A DNA stretch of 64,000 bases from the NCBI GenBank assembly GCA_028673005.1, contig CM054112.1:189817144-189881143 (forward strand). Reading direction: 5' to 3'. Positions 1 through 11,240 of the stretch are shown here, in pieces. The notes beneath the pieces were generated by a model. That model searched no databases. It worked only from the letters and a program-made list of their open reading frames with translations, and was not told the origin of the DNA. The stretch's first letter is position 1. Each line of letters starts with the position of its first letter. The position numbers were made by a program, and so were the translations under genes. Origin of the DNA: Tanypteryx hageni. Taxonomy: Eukaryota > Arthropoda > Insecta > Odonata > Petaluridae.

Positions 1-30
1 TAGAGAGAGAGAGAGAGAGAGAGAAAGAGT
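1..30. repeat. (GA)n microsatellite
   Basis: The window opens inside a GA dinucleotide run. A second short (GA)n run lies at about 1491-1507. Confidence 0.9.
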
Positions 31-2343
31 GACAGGGAGAAAGAGATAAAGAGGAAAAAAAGTTCTTCAGAGGATTTCGAGTTCCTGTCCAAGGAGCGAA
101 CGTCTTTTGAATTTCCCCCGATACTGAAAATGACGAATGACCTTTCCTACCACTAAATCCCTCCCTCCTCGATTCCTTACCCTTTCCCAATAGAGACACA
201 CAGAGACAAAGAGAGGGGTGCTTAGGATCCAAGAACAAGAAACAAAAGAGGTGGATTTCGCTCTCTGTCTCCATTCCTCTCCCAGCAAATGGAATTCTAT
301 CATTCTAAAGATGCGTTTCACGAGCGTGCAGCTGTTCGAAGCCCTTTAAATCGGGAAATAGGGGAAGCGGATGTGATTTTTATGTCGATCGGAGTCGTGG
401 AAGTAATGTCTCTCGGAGAAAAAATATACCGAGAAATCTTTTGGGACTTAGAGAGGAGTCTCTGAAGTCAAACGTTATTTGAGCAGGAGAGGCTTTTCCG
501 CTCTGATGATGGAAAATGATCTACGTATACCGAGACGAAAGGTATGTTGGGAAATCGAAGGAGACTTTAGAAGAATGGGAATCACTCAGCTTTATTAAGA
601 AAGCACAGCTGCTTTCAGAGGAAGTAATATCATCGAGAGTAAAAGAAGTATCGTATTTTACGATCGTGGAAGAGTAATATAACTTGTAATTTTTTAAAAG
701 TTGTGCTTTGATTTATCGGATGTAAAAACTGATTTGATTATTGAAATGTAGATATTTAAAGAAAATGAAATATCGCGCTCATTAAACATTGAAAATGCCT
801 TGATTGAAATACGAATTAGCATATAAATAAATATTTTAAATGGCCGACAGCGTAGTTATATTCACAAAAAGGCAAGTATTATGCAACCTTATTAAGTTGG
901 CATAAACTTTACTGGAGAAGTAAATATTAAAACTTTTTTTACGTTTTTCATTATGGTGAAACGGACTCTACTTAAGCTTAAAATACAATATTAAGAGAAT
1001 CAATAATAAAAAGGAAGGAGATCCTTTTTCCTAGTGATCCTTTAAATATTCTATTTAGCGGTCAAGTAGGAACCCTGCCACCATATTAATCTTCGCCGTA
1101 GTCTCCATCATTAACAATTAGGTTTGCCATTATAATTTTCCTCCTGGCTACGTATATGAATGCTTAAACGTAAACTGTAATATACCGATGACTTTAAGAA
1201 TCTAATAAAAAGGATTTTGGGATAAATAGCTGCGAATAACACACCTCTATTCACAATTAAGTCATAAATTAAATAGATGCAGGCGCTCGTAGTAATTTAT
1301 GTAAAACTTCACTCTAATCTCATTTACATATTCAAATAGTTGTATCTTGATAAGTGCACGAATAGAAAACAAAAGCATTACGGTTCAGAAAAATTTAAAA
1401 AAACACTGACGCAAATGATATAATCTTCTCAAACCAAATGAACTGATAACCAAAACGACATTTTCATACGGCAGGTAATTATTCACCCAGAGAGAGAGAG
1501 AGAGAGACTAGTACTCTCCCCTATCTTGAGTTTTCTTCATTTTCAACCTCCTCCGTAATAAATTTTCATGACAAGCAGCTTTCTCACGCGACGGAGTGCG
1601 TAACGTAATACAACCTTTTTTAATTTAAGACAGCTCCGTAAAAATAAAAAAGAGAGCGCACACTGCCGAAACTCCGCTTTCTTTCCTTTTACGCTCAGTC
1701 GTCTCGTTCAAAATTTCAAACGTTTATCAATGAGAAATGCAATATTTTTTCAACCAAGAACTTGATTCCCCTCGAGATTTCCTCACGCAACCAACCCTCT
1801 GACGTTTAAACAGCAGCAGCCCTTTTGACGCGAATTGTCTTCCGCACAGAAGCTTCGCTGCAAATAACCGAAAACAAGATAGGAAACTGTATAGTGCTAT
1901 AGTTTACATAGCCGCGCTTTGTGAGATGGAGTATTTTAAACTAAAGGTTATAGTTTGAACGAATTCACACAATAAAAGAGTGAAGTACGAACAGAACCCG
2001 ATTGCCTCTCTGTTTACTAAAAATGTCTTCCCTCTCCTAAGGTAGTGCTTTAATGAATGTGATTGCGTAATTTTAGCAGATATTGTTTATTTTGGTTGCT
2101 ACAAAGATCATTTCTGAGAGAAACATTAAAAAACCATGCAAGAAATCTTACAAGTTCAAATGAATAACGACTTTTTTGTCGGATTTTTATTAAACGGCTG
2201 CTCCTTCCATATCAACGCACGAGTAAAAAATATTCTATTTAACTAGTTCTACAAATTTTATTTAAGGATTTTTTTGTATGATTAATATTTTACAAGATAT
2301 GACGCAAAGTTCATCTTTGTCGCCAGTAAATTGACAACCCTGA
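31..2343. other. AT-rich stretch without a recognised gene
   Basis: Open frames here are short and show no family motif, biased composition or splice-consistent continuation. Apart from the GA run near 1491-1507, I see nothing in it. Confidence 0.6.
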
Positions 2344-2490
2344 TTGAGTTATGTGCACCGTTTATATCATTTTCTTATTGACTTTACCCAGAAGTCCTTA
2401 ATACCAAATGTCATGAAAATACGTTTTGTAGAAGCCGAGATCGAACAGGCGTACGGAACCGCGGACGGACGGACGGACAGACCGAAGCCG
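2344..2490. repeat. GGAC-microsatellite-linked dispersed repeat fragment
   Basis: A (GGAC)n tract at about 2464-2480 follows AT-rich sequence ending in a GCGTACGG-type junction. The same arrangement, with GGAC repeats preceded by a short CGTACGG or TGCGGACGG junction, occurs at 60575-60592 and 61600-61618. This is therefore a member or relic of a dispersed repeat class. The open frame across it continues into low-complexity sequence and looks spurious. Confidence 0.55.
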
Positions 2491-2569
2491 ACAAGCGCTC
2501 ACGCGGCTAAAAAAGGAGAAACGTCCAGTCACTTCCTAATTTACACCGTGCGCAAAACGCGGAGGGAGG

Positions 2570-3010
2570 TTTTTCAAAAAAAGAAACTGAGTGTGTGGAG
2601 TTGGGTTGGGTTGGGTTGGAACGGAAAGGGAGGAAATAGTGGTAGCGAGATTGTAGAGGAAGCAGCTCACGTTCGCTCTCTCTCTCTCTCTTTTGGCTTT
2701 CCCAACTTCCCATCCAAAATCTCTCTCATAGTTGCTCTCTTTGAAACTGCACTCGCCTATAACTTAAGGGGGCAGCACCTGCTGTGCGCGCCGTTGTTCC
2801 CATTCCAACCATGCCTCTCTCCATAGAGAGAGAGAGAGAGAGCTCGCACGCCTTCCGGAATACAAATTTCCCCTCACTCTGGCTTGACCATCTCGCCTGA
2901 TTTATACGAGAGGCAGCGAGGCTCCTAGGGAACGCGCAACACGCTCGCTGATATTTCATGCGCGGAGCGTACCTATTTAATGTACCGCGTGACAGAGGTA
3001 GAGAGAGAGT
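2570..3010. repeat. Low-complexity purine/pyrimidine stretch
   Basis: It contains a GTTGG run at about 2600-2620, a CT run near 2675-2692 and a GA run near 2825-2842. Open frames in this part are driven by composition and carry no recognisable domain. Confidence 0.6.
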
Positions 3011-3400
3011 CGCAATTTTAAATAATTGAGAAAACCGTGGGTCAATTATATCGGAATTGAAATCGACTGAGGAATGCCCTCGCGAAGTTTTTTTTGTCGA
3101 AGATAGAATTCATAATTTGCGCAACGAATATGAAATACTGCCACGGATAATTCGCTTGCGAAGTCGATTTCGTTAATAGTTAAAGGTATCCCGCAACATA
3201 CATAGCTCTGCTTAAGGACGCCATATGATTTTATGGCAAATTATTTTATATAAATATTGAAATAAAATGTTGGAATAATAGCTAATGCATTAGTTTTTGA
3301 TTGAGAAGACCGCAGAAAAGAGCGACATTTTCCGGTCGGGGAAATACAAGCGTGAATCTGTACTGTGACAGAACAGAATATTGAAGTAGGCTGCATGGAT

Positions 3401-3535
3401 TTCAGTTTCACCGCGTTGTTCGGCTTTTTAAACGACGTTTCGCCGGCGTTGCAGTCGGCGTCCTCAGGTCAGGAGGATGCCGACTGCAACGCCGGCAAAA
3501 CCTCGTCTAAAAAGCCGAACAACGCGGTGAAACCG
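3401..3535. repeat. Long near-perfect palindrome (about 60 bp arms)
   Basis: The left arm (about 3401-3463) and right arm (about 3474-3535) are almost exact reverse complements around a short CAGGTCAGG centre. Both ends carry GTTTCACCGCGTTGTTCGGC or its complement. A few positions differ between the arms, so the inverted repeat is not brand new. The minus strand of the left arm carries a hammerhead-like motif (separate entry). A palindrome with a related centre is at 52831-53008. The layout suggests paired inverted termini of a retroelement, probably Penelope-like; that identity is inferred. Confidence 0.85.
3430..3472 (-). ncRNA. Hammerhead ribozyme-like motif in palindrome
   Basis: On the minus strand, CUGAGGA (3461-3467) fits the conserved CUGANGA box. 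It is followed by one pyrimidine, a possible stem II of GCCG with CGGC, then GAAAC and GUC (GAAACGUC at 3434-3441). This leaves a two-base-pair stem III (AC/GU). Such very short stem III forms are known from hammerheads of Penelope-like elements. Stem I is weak here (about three pairs, one a G-U), so activity is doubtful. The + strand copy in the other arm has lost the consensus. Confidence 0.5.
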
Positions 3536-3593
3536 GAAGCAATGCCGCCTACATCAGAAAGCCGCGAGAGCCTTCGCATCAAACAGAATATCA

Positions 3594-3632
3594 AGAATAG
3601 TTTTTAACTTTAGTCAAAAACTATTCTTGATG
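3594..3632. repeat. Short hairpin
   Basis: ATCAAGAATAGTTTTT and its reverse complement AAAAACTATTCTTGAT flank a short loop. It lies about 60 bp after the large palindrome and may be part of the same element terminus. Confidence 0.75.
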
Positions 3633-4512
3633 GCCTCGTGTTCACTTTAAAAGGATTACTAGCTACCCGTGCTGCGCAAGAAATTGCGCGTTATTATCTT
3701 CACGATATTATTATAATTGTATGTAGTGTGAAACTAAAATTTTTTAAAGAAAGCACATTGATCACATATACCTGCCCGTGGTGCGCAAAATTTACCCGCT
3801 ATAATCCTCACCACCAGCAAGGATAACTAAAAAGTGAGAATAAAGTAACTCAATTTTTTTAAATTCGACGACATAAAGTCAAGCCGCAAGTCAAGCTCAT
3901 TATTGCTTAAAGAGTATCGTTGTTGACTAAATATCTAGAGTGAATGTCCGTTACAATTCAACGGGAAACTTAGAAACGATCCATAACAGAAAAAAGAGAA
4001 TCGTGAGAAGTTCGTTAATTTCTCTTCTTCATTCTCTTTAAAACACGATCAACAAAAATGACTGGCAAAACACTAAACCGAAGGCAGGGCCGTGCCGTGC
4101 GTATGTGCCGCCTGTGTGCAAAGTAGAATTTGCCGCCACAAACTAAATTTAAAAAAAATAGCAGCTCGAGAAAAAGTAGATGCAAACTCATAACAATTAT
4201 ATTAGCATATTTAGTAGTTACTAACATATATTACTAACATTAAAATATATTTTTTAAACAATTCTGAGCAAAAAAATAAATGTCTCATATACAACAAACA
4301 GTTACATGTTTTTTTTTGTTACATGATTAGGAACAGTTTATCAAAAACGTTATTTTAATAAACATTTACTTTGCGAGGCTTAAGATTGGAAAAGCGTTTT
4401 ATGACATCATCTATATCTAAATTCTCGCAAAGCAATGTTCTTTTGAAACAACAGATAAAGATAAAAGCCTATTCTGCATCATGGATGATCGTAAATAATT
4501 TTTTATTATTTT

Positions 4513-6060
4513 TTATTTAGAGAATGACCTTTCTCCAGACGTAACGGTAACAGGAAGGGTTAATAATATACTCGTACGTAGGGATTGTGTCATTTGTTTT
4601 ATGTTCAAGTCAAGATTTTCATCTGAAAACAGTCCAAACAACACATCGTAAATTTCTGGTAAATTGAATCTCAATGGTTTTATAGCTTCAATCCTGCTTT
4701 TCCATCTTGTATCAGAGCGTGGTTTTAATGTCAGAATATTTACATGTTTTCTCATAAACTTCCATCGGTGCGTAGAAGAAGAGATAAAATTATACACTTC
4801 CTGGACAGTGACAAAGAAATTGATTGATTCGTTAGTGACCCAGCACCATTCACACCGAGGTTAAGAGTGTGAGCAGAACATGGCACAAAGATAGCTCGAG
4901 GATTTATATTTAAATTTCTTTCGCAAATCGTTATTTTTCTCTTTCATATTAGCTACATTATCGTAACCTTGTCCCCATATGCTCATTTCTTTTTAAAAAT
5001 ATTAACAAAAAATTGCTTAAACCACAATCTGTTGTATCGACAATAGGACAAAATCCCAAAAAGTTCCTTCTAATTTCAACATTTTTGTTTCCAAATTCAA
5101 CTAGACAAAGTGAATTATTACACTTATTTTTTCAATGTGACTCCTGTCTGGAGTAAAATCTAATATAATTGGGTAATATTTGCAAGATTTTAACAAATTT
5201 AAAATACTTTGTTATTTTTTATGAGATAATTGAAATAATTTCGTTTTGAATTCTACTTCCAAGATAATGTGTCATACTTTATTTAATTTTTTGCACTCGA
5301 CTAATATGTTCTGCTATAGCAGCATCAAATTTGCTTATAATTTCTATCAGCTTTAAAAAGTTGCTGTTGTTCGATTCATAAAATGTGCTGGAAGTTCCCC
5401 GTAAAGCAATTTAAAAACTTTATGATGCATACAATCCTTTCAATAACCGCATACCAACGCTTCCTTTTGCGATCAATAATACATTGATTTTCGTGATCAA
5501 TAGTGGTATTATTTTTCAAATCTCTGAAAAGCTGGATCCAATCCTTTTATGTTTTCATATGTTGACCACTTTTCTCATGTCTAATTAAAATTTGAGACAA
5601 ACGCTGCCAATCACTACAACCAATTAAACTAGACAAATTTGAATTTACTCCAAACATTTTACAGCAAAAGCAATAAACAGCTACTTTCGAAATACAATAA
5701 ATCATCCAATTTCTTTCTACCTTTTCACCGTTTTCTAAGATTTTGTAATAATAGGCATTTGAAAAACTTCTACCACACATCTTTGGAAAAATTTGAATTG
5801 TACACTTGTACGTACAGGACCCTTTTATTTTTCTTGTATGAATTTCGGACACAAACCTGGATCATCCGAAAGATTACTTAGAAAACCTTCTGCTTCTGAA
5901 CCCGGATCAATATACGTTGAACCTCTTCTTTAGTATTACCCATTGTTTCTTCAATAATATGGTGAACAATGTGGTTATCCGTTATCTTGATCACCTCTTG
6001 CTCTATATTTTCGCCCAGAGCTACATTTAAAGTCGACGCGGAATTGTCTTTTGTTTGAAA
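4513..6060 (-). pseudogene. hAT transposase (TTF zinc finger/ZMYM1-like type), broken
   Basis: Pieces of one protein can be read in order on the minus strand. About 5852-5547 holds a TTF-type zinc finger region with the Cys-rich YCFCCKMFG core, followed by a DW..L......HE.S..H block. About 5540-5100 carries fragments resembling the DUF4371/RNase H-like part (TIDHENQ, HYLG-like and PIILDFTPD-like words) in shifting frames with stops. About 4797-4513 carries an SDTRWKSR block and ends with TLPVTVTSGERSFSK, the C-terminal hAT dimerisation signature. Frameshifts and stops separate these parts, so no intact enzyme is encoded. It is the transposase of the 4085-8503 element and lies antisense to its left end. 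Confidence 0.85.
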
Positions 6061-6085
6061 AAGTTGGTAATTGAAGATGAATTTT

Positions 6086-6500
6086 TAGGCGTTCTTTTCA
6101 ATAAGTAAAGAAGAACGCCTTATGGTCAGGTAGTGTCCGTCCGTCCGTCCGCACGTTTCATCTCCGAAACTACTCGGCGGATATTGCTAAAATTTGGTAA
6201 ATTCTCTTTCGTGCGCACGCAATATTTGGAAAATGAAGGGAAATGGATTATCTACGTCGAAGAAACGAACGTAAATACGTCTATTTTCTTTATATACACA
6301 GCGTTTGTAAGTGAAAAGAAATGTGTAATTTATGACGAAGGAATGAACGTGTATATAAAGATTATATTACCTGTTCTTAAACATTATATTAAGCCATTAA
6401 TATTTATCTCTTTTGACATGATTGCATCGCATGTATGCACGCGTGATGTGTGCACCTTTTCTCTCTTGTTCTGTATTTCCTAAAGTCTTACAATTCTTTT
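6086..6500. repeat. GTCC-linked dispersed repeat inside the hAT element
   Basis: A hairpin (about 6086-6120, AGGCGTTCTT with AAGAACGCCT) leads into a (GTCC)n tract at 6137-6152. Next comes a region of the form ATCTCCGAAACTACTCGG ... GCTAAAATTTGG. The (GTCC)n plus 'ATTTGGT-like' grammar recurs at 30226, 33755 and 37316. The 116-codon open frame here is a by-product of the repeat. Confidence 0.55.
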
Positions 6501-6709
6501 TTTATACACCAGCAAGCATCTAAAACAAAGGTTAATTTTTAATAATGAAAATAAAATCAAAACTTAAAAACAAAATTATGAAAAATGTCAGAAAAGAAAT
6601 TGAAAATGAAACGGATAAATGATGGATTGATTAAATGAAAGTTGTGTTTACAGAGGAAAAATTAAGCGCTCATACAATTGAACTGACCAGAACCGACGGC
6701 ATAAAATTA

Positions 6710-7315
6710 AGGTTGATTCACACTTAACGACAAGGCAAAAATACGGGACGGTAACGACACAACTACCCCAGTTTCTGTTCGTCTCTTATTCAGTGAAGAT
6801 GTTTTCCGACGAGGAGTTGATTTGCATTGCATTGCTTTTGGAAGAAGATGTACGCCAGAACAGAAAAGGAAGAGGGTGCACGGAATTTTATTATAAAGAA
6901 AAGAGGAAGGCGAGTACCACACGTTATACAAAGTACTTATAGAAGATTCAATCAGATTCAACCAATATTTCAGAATGTCGAAACCAAAGTTCAATGAGTT
7001 GCTGTCTTTGGTAGGAAAAGGCTTGGAGAAACAGAAAACCACTCACAAGATCAATTAGATGCTCCACGCTCATGACGCTAGAACGGAAAATATTTGAATG
7101 ACTGTAAAAAGTGTCTGTGCGTGGTAGTCGCAGGTAATGACACGGTACGACTGGCCGAGGATTCTTTTAGAGCATTGTCACTGTCGTGTCTGTGGCGCGT
7201 CGTGTCGTTGTCGTCCTGGTGTAGACGGGCGCATTGGTTTTATCGCTAACAATCCGAAGCCGTCGTGCCGTTGTCATCCCGTGTCTTTGCCGTGTCGTTA
7301 AGTGTGAATCAACCT
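6710..7315 (+). mobile_element. PIF/Harbinger-type element, internally deleted (606 bp)
   Basis: The ends are long inverted repeats starting AGGTTGATTCACACTTAACG and running about 50 bp with some mismatches. Both flanks are TTA (6707-6709 and 7316-7318), the 3 bp target expected for PIF/Harbinger. It is nested in the hAT element. The interior keeps the N-terminal part of a transposase but no catalytic domain, so it was probably mobilised in trans. Confidence 0.85.
6799..7058 (+). pseudogene. Harbinger (HARBI1-like) transposase N-terminal remnant
   Basis: An ATG at 6799 opens a frame with MFSDEELICIALLLEE. It stops after about 48 codons. The next frame continues with GEYHTLYKVLIED and then FNQYFRMSKPKFNELLSLVG, which resembles the N-terminal block of PIF/Harbinger nucleases (YFRMS..TF..LL..V). 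It ends at TAG 7056-7058. One frameshift and loss of the whole DDE catalytic region make it non-functional. The inverted repeats around it confirm the assignment. Confidence 0.75.
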
Positions 7316-8576
7316 TTAGACGATTAACACTCTTTAATTTCAACAAAGGCAGAACAGAGAACATCCTTAAACTATTATGTAAACTGTAATACTCGTAATC
7401 GATATAAATGGTTCTTTACAAAGCATTAGACACGCTTTTTAGTGTGGTTGTGATTATAATAAAAAGCTTCTTCTGGAAAAGAGCGAATAACTTTCTTTAA
7501 TTTTCAAAGAAACCGTAAAAATCAAAACCAAGATAGAAAGTATTCTTTGATTGAAATTACTATGAGCACTTACATCCTGCTCTGAAGTTGACATTTCCAA
7601 GTTGAATGCACAAAAAACTCAAATCACTCTCACTGTTGATGAATAACTTTTTGAATGCAAGAAAGCGCTGACACAAAATTACACTTCTGAAAATAGATGC
7701 AACTTCAACAGAGGTCAACATAAGACTGCTGGGATCCTTTCTCAAAAAACCTTTTAAGGCTAAAAAGTTAGAACTTGAGGTGGGGTTAAAGAATAATGAT
7801 CATCTTGAGAAGAAATATAGCTTTTGAAGACTTTCATGTTAAGGACTAGGAATATTGTAAACATTAAACAAGCCACAAGGGTTTTGGGCCTGGCGGTAGG
7901 AATACGTGCAATTTAGAGGCTTGCTCCAAGCCGGAAATAGAGTAATAAAAGAGTAACTTGTAAGAAGCTGCCATTTTTGGACATACTATATTGAACACCC
8001 AGAATATCCCTAATACAAAGATTTCACAGAGGTTTGGCGTATTGTTTCTATTTGCTGTCATTCATAAGACAACGCTGTCGCCCCAACGCAATTTACAGGA
8101 AGGCAGCCTTCCTCATCTTCCGTCTCAAAACACATGAAAATACAGTCATAAACACTTCGAACCAGTGGCGTAAAGGACACGCAACCCTAGGGAGCCTACG
8201 ACCAAAGGAGACCCACTCCCTCCTACGTGTTTTACTGTGGCTGGGGCCTAGAACGACACTGCTCCCAACCAACTGCCAATATGCCACAGGGATGCGCGAG
8301 AAAAAGAGGAACGAAAAAAGTAACGGTCTTCGGTTTAGGTTCGGCTTGCTCCAATCCGGTAAAAAAAAGTAATAAATGTAGGGGGTTTGTGTTCAAATCT
8401 GTACCCGCCTTAAACTTTTGAAGGTTTGTTGCTCACTGCCGCCCCGTAGAAGCTGCCGCCCGTGTGCAATGCACACATTGCACCCATGGTAAGCACGGCC
8501 CTGACCGAAGGTAATATTTAACACCCGCCTCTCTTCTATCTTAATACCCCTGCCTCCTCCCTACCTCCTCCCTACC

Positions 8577-8860
8577 CAGGGCCGTCCCGAACTACGGGCG
8601 AACCAGACGGTTGCCCGGGGAGCCAAAGTCTTGGGGGCGCTAAACCGACTATCTATGCATTACTTGAAAGTGAAAAAAATATATCACATCAATTTGTAAC
8701 GTGGAACAGACTGGAATGCTGATGGCATTCCTTTTATTTTTTCTTTAAAAGTAATTTTTACAGGGCAATGAATAAATTAACAAGTACTTTGTAATTATCT
8801 AAACAAGCATTTACGGAGGGAGGGCGTTAAAGTGCTATCTCGCCCGGGGCGCCAAAATTC
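8577..8860. mobile_element. Truncated hAT-type MITE (CAGGGCCGTCCC end)
   Basis: The left end begins CAGGGCCGTCCCGAAC followed by GCCCGGGGAGCC. Near 8843-8862 the complementary GCCCGGGGCGCC appears, but the expected right terminus GGCCCTG is absent. The right end is probably lost into the adjoining CT-rich tract. It shares the first nine bases (CAGGGCCGT) with the 4085-8503 element, 74 bp to its left, so it is probably the same superfamily but a different family. Confidence 0.55.
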
Positions 8861-8862
8861 CT

Positions 8863-9045
8863 CCAACCGCTCCTGTCCCTACCATCCACCTGCCCCTTCC
8901 CTATCCCTTCTCAGCCCTCTCGTCTTCCTCTCCCTACCCTCAACCTGCCTTGCCCCTGCTCACTCCCTTTACCCTGCCTGCTCCCGCCCTTCCCCCTCCC
9001 TGCCACCTCCTTTCCTCTCCCCACCTCCCTTTCTCTCCCATACCA
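8863..9045. repeat. C/T-rich low-complexity tract
   Basis: CCCT/CTCC-type sequence with no fixed period. The open frames translated from it (Pro/Leu/Ser runs) are compositional. Confidence 0.8.
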
Positions 9046-9090
9046 TATGTTTCATGGGAACCGGACAAAATGTCCCCGGATATAATCTCC

Positions 9091-9200
9091 CGGACAAAAT
9101 GTCCCCAAACGCAAAGTAGGAAAAAATGTCCCCGTGCACCGGAATAAATATTAATTATTCCCTCTCAGATGTTGATATACTCTTCAAATTCAGTCAGATG
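9091..9200 (+). repeat. Dispersed repeat, copy 1 (TGTCCCC family)
   Basis: It matches 11121-11230 over about 110 bp, including ACGCAAAGTAGG, TGTCCCC and ATTATTCCCTCTCAGATG. Just upstream (9058-9080) is a shorter GACAAAATGTCCCCGG echo, so the unit has an internal subrepeat. Confidence 0.8.
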
Positions 9201-9349
9201 ATTAATTATAATGCCTTTAACAGTTTTCTGTATTTATTTTCTTCTGAAAAAGTAAATCAGTAACATTATCCTCGATATAGACGTTTCTACATATAACGTG
9301 TTTTTAACAAATTTGAAATTTGGCAGGAATACTTCAATCACGCATTTAC

Positions 9350-9562
9350 GTTAATGACGATAAAAAGATCTCTGAAAAGGACCCGGATTCGACTCCAGGA
9401 TTGTTCGACACACAGGCTTTCATTATTTTACCAATTAAAATTAGAAGAAGCTGAAGAAGAACGGTTAAAGTTTCTTGTTTGTGACAACAAATTTTGTCAT
9501 CAATTCGAAATCGCTCAAATTTACCGTTTAAATCACATATTTTGGAAAAAAATTGCCTTTTA
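9350..9562 (+). repeat. B-box-like dispersed repeat, partial copy
   Basis: It contains GGACCCGGATTCGACTCCAGG (9379-9399), an AAATTAGAAG block and AAATCACATATTTTGG (about 9531-9545). The same blocks in the same order are at 21660-21905. The sequence GATTCGACTCC resembles a Pol III B box, but no A box is visible. Confidence 0.65.
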
Positions 9563-11120
9563 ACCGTTTTCGGCCTTGTAAACCATGCTGTTGGGAATCT
9601 TTTTATGAGGTCGGCTCGTGTCTCCCTTTCTGCGTGGTCAGGGGCTCGCTAAACTCCTTGACATCCATTCGCTTCTCTTCCTCTCCTTCCCATTCTCTCC
9701 TCTGATTCTTTTATCCCCTTCTCGCTGCTTTACAAGGAGAGAGGATGGAAGATGGAATGGACGAAGAGGAACGAACTTTTTAAAAAAGTTACTATTTCGC
9801 GAATCTTGGAAATTGCGCCAATTTCCTTCCTGCAACGACGCGGAAGTTCCATCTGGCTTTTAAGTCCGTACGTGTGGAGTGTGCTAAGTTCGACAAATAA
9901 AGCAAAGTGTCGGAATGTATAGTTAGTTCGGAATGAAAGTCGCCGGGGAATGAAAGGAAAAAACTACTGAATCCAAGTTTCGCTCGGTACATCCGTCCGC
10001 AAGTGAGTTGGGATGAAATATGTTGAAACGATATTTCCTTTCCTTTGGAAAGTTTCCCAAGATGCTGCCCCTTTCACTCAGGAGATATTAAATAAAAGGA
10101 ATTTTGTGGTGAAGAGGAAGAGATGCCGCAAGGCATTTCCCCGACTACATATCAAAATAAACGAATAGATTTGTGTCTATCTAAACAAGTACACGAATAA
10201 GTCTCTATATAAAATATGTATATACGATGATTACCAATAGGATTCTAACAAACAATGGTACATATCAACGAAAAAATCTTTAGGCACACGTGTCACCCGC
10301 ATTTTTTTCCTATATATTTTAAATATTTGCTTTTCCTACGACTGTACTCTCAGCTAATAGAATAAGTACTATAATAATAAGAATTGTATCTTCTTTAATA
10401 TTATATAAAGGAATTATTATGAAGAATTCAATAGAAAACATGAGAAAGGTTTCGTATGCCTGGTACATTTGTATGGACCATTTATCGGACAGCAAAAATA
10501 CAACAACTTTATTTGTCGTTTATCCATTCCTTCTTAATCAACTATATTCCAGGACCCTTCTCATCACCTTTCAACATTTTTTTCTCCTAGTCATTTATCC
10601 ATTATATTAAAAACGCTATGCCTATGCGTATGAAGCCTTATATTGAGTTAAATGGGAGAATAAGAAAAACGCTTATAACTCAAAAACTATTCATTTTTTC
10701 TATCAAACTGTCAGGTATTACATGCCAACACAACCTTAACTTTTAAAATGCTCACCGTCTACATTGAACTCAAGGATTCGATTCCAAGAGCCTATCTTTC
10801 CTACATTTGAATAACATGGTAAGAGATATAACGTTGCGAGCAATCCTTTCTAAAGTTGAACATTAAAATTAGTTAAAATTAAGATATGAACTTGGGACTT
10901 GGATGTAAATGAGGCCAAAAAAATAAACTTGCTTTTTACTATGCATCAAAAAGAATATGATTCCACGCCTAATTTTAGTTCGGTGGCCAAATTAACGCCC
11001 GCGATTCATACTTTTTTCTGTAAAAAATCTTATTTACCATAACAACGAACATTGTTGCAAGCCAAAGGCTTTATTTGGAGAAGATAGGATTTACGTATTT
11101 ATACGAATGAAGCATGGATC
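9563..11120. other. No recognised feature
   Basis: Mixed AT-rich sequence. Short open frames at 9618-9863 and 10419-10610 lack any domain or coding signature that I recognise. Confidence 0.5.
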
Positions 11121-11230
11121 CAGGGCAAAATGTCTCCAAACGCAAAGTAGGACAAAATGTCCCCACGCACCGGAATAAATATTAATTATTCCCTCTCAGA
11201 TGTTGATATACTGTACAAATTAAGTCAGAT
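11121..11230 (+). repeat. Dispersed repeat, copy 2 (TGTCCCC family)
   Basis: Second copy of the 9091-9200 unit, with a few substitutions and nearly the same right end (AGTCAGAT). It abuts the next repeat family at 11241. Confidence 0.8.
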
Positions 11231-11240
11231 TTTTACTATC

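Larger units (their letters stand above)
4085..8503 (-). mobile_element. hAT transposon, full length but decayed (4.4 kb)
   Basis: The element begins with CAGGGCCGTGC and ends with GCACGGCCCTG, an 11 bp perfect terminal inverted repeat. It is flanked on both sides by the identical octamer ACCGAAGG (4077-4084 and 8504-8511). An 8 bp target duplication and a CAGGG terminus are hallmarks of the hAT superfamily. The minus strand between about 4513 and 6060 encodes a broken transposase of the TTF zinc finger/ZMYM1-like hAT type (separate entry). A PIF/Harbinger derivative sits inside at 6710-7315 and a GTCC-linked repeat at about 6086-6500. The right 1.2 kb shows no recognised coding. Some subterminal GC-rich words (GTGTGCAA, GCCGCC) occur at both ends. 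Confidence 0.9.

Noticed and set aside
2600..2620. Interstitial telomere-like (TTGGG)n run
   Set aside because: The unit is TTGGG, not the arthropod TTAGG; only about four units, embedded in low-complexity sequence.
2344..2826. 160-codon open frame on the + strand
   Set aside because: It crosses a GGAC repeat and CT-rich low-complexity sequence and has no recognisable domain. Frames of similar length exist on the other strand.
8165..8240. Further nested hAT end (CAGTGGCGTAAAGG) inside the large hAT element
   Set aside because: The left word resembles a hAT terminus, but no inverted partner or target duplication was found.
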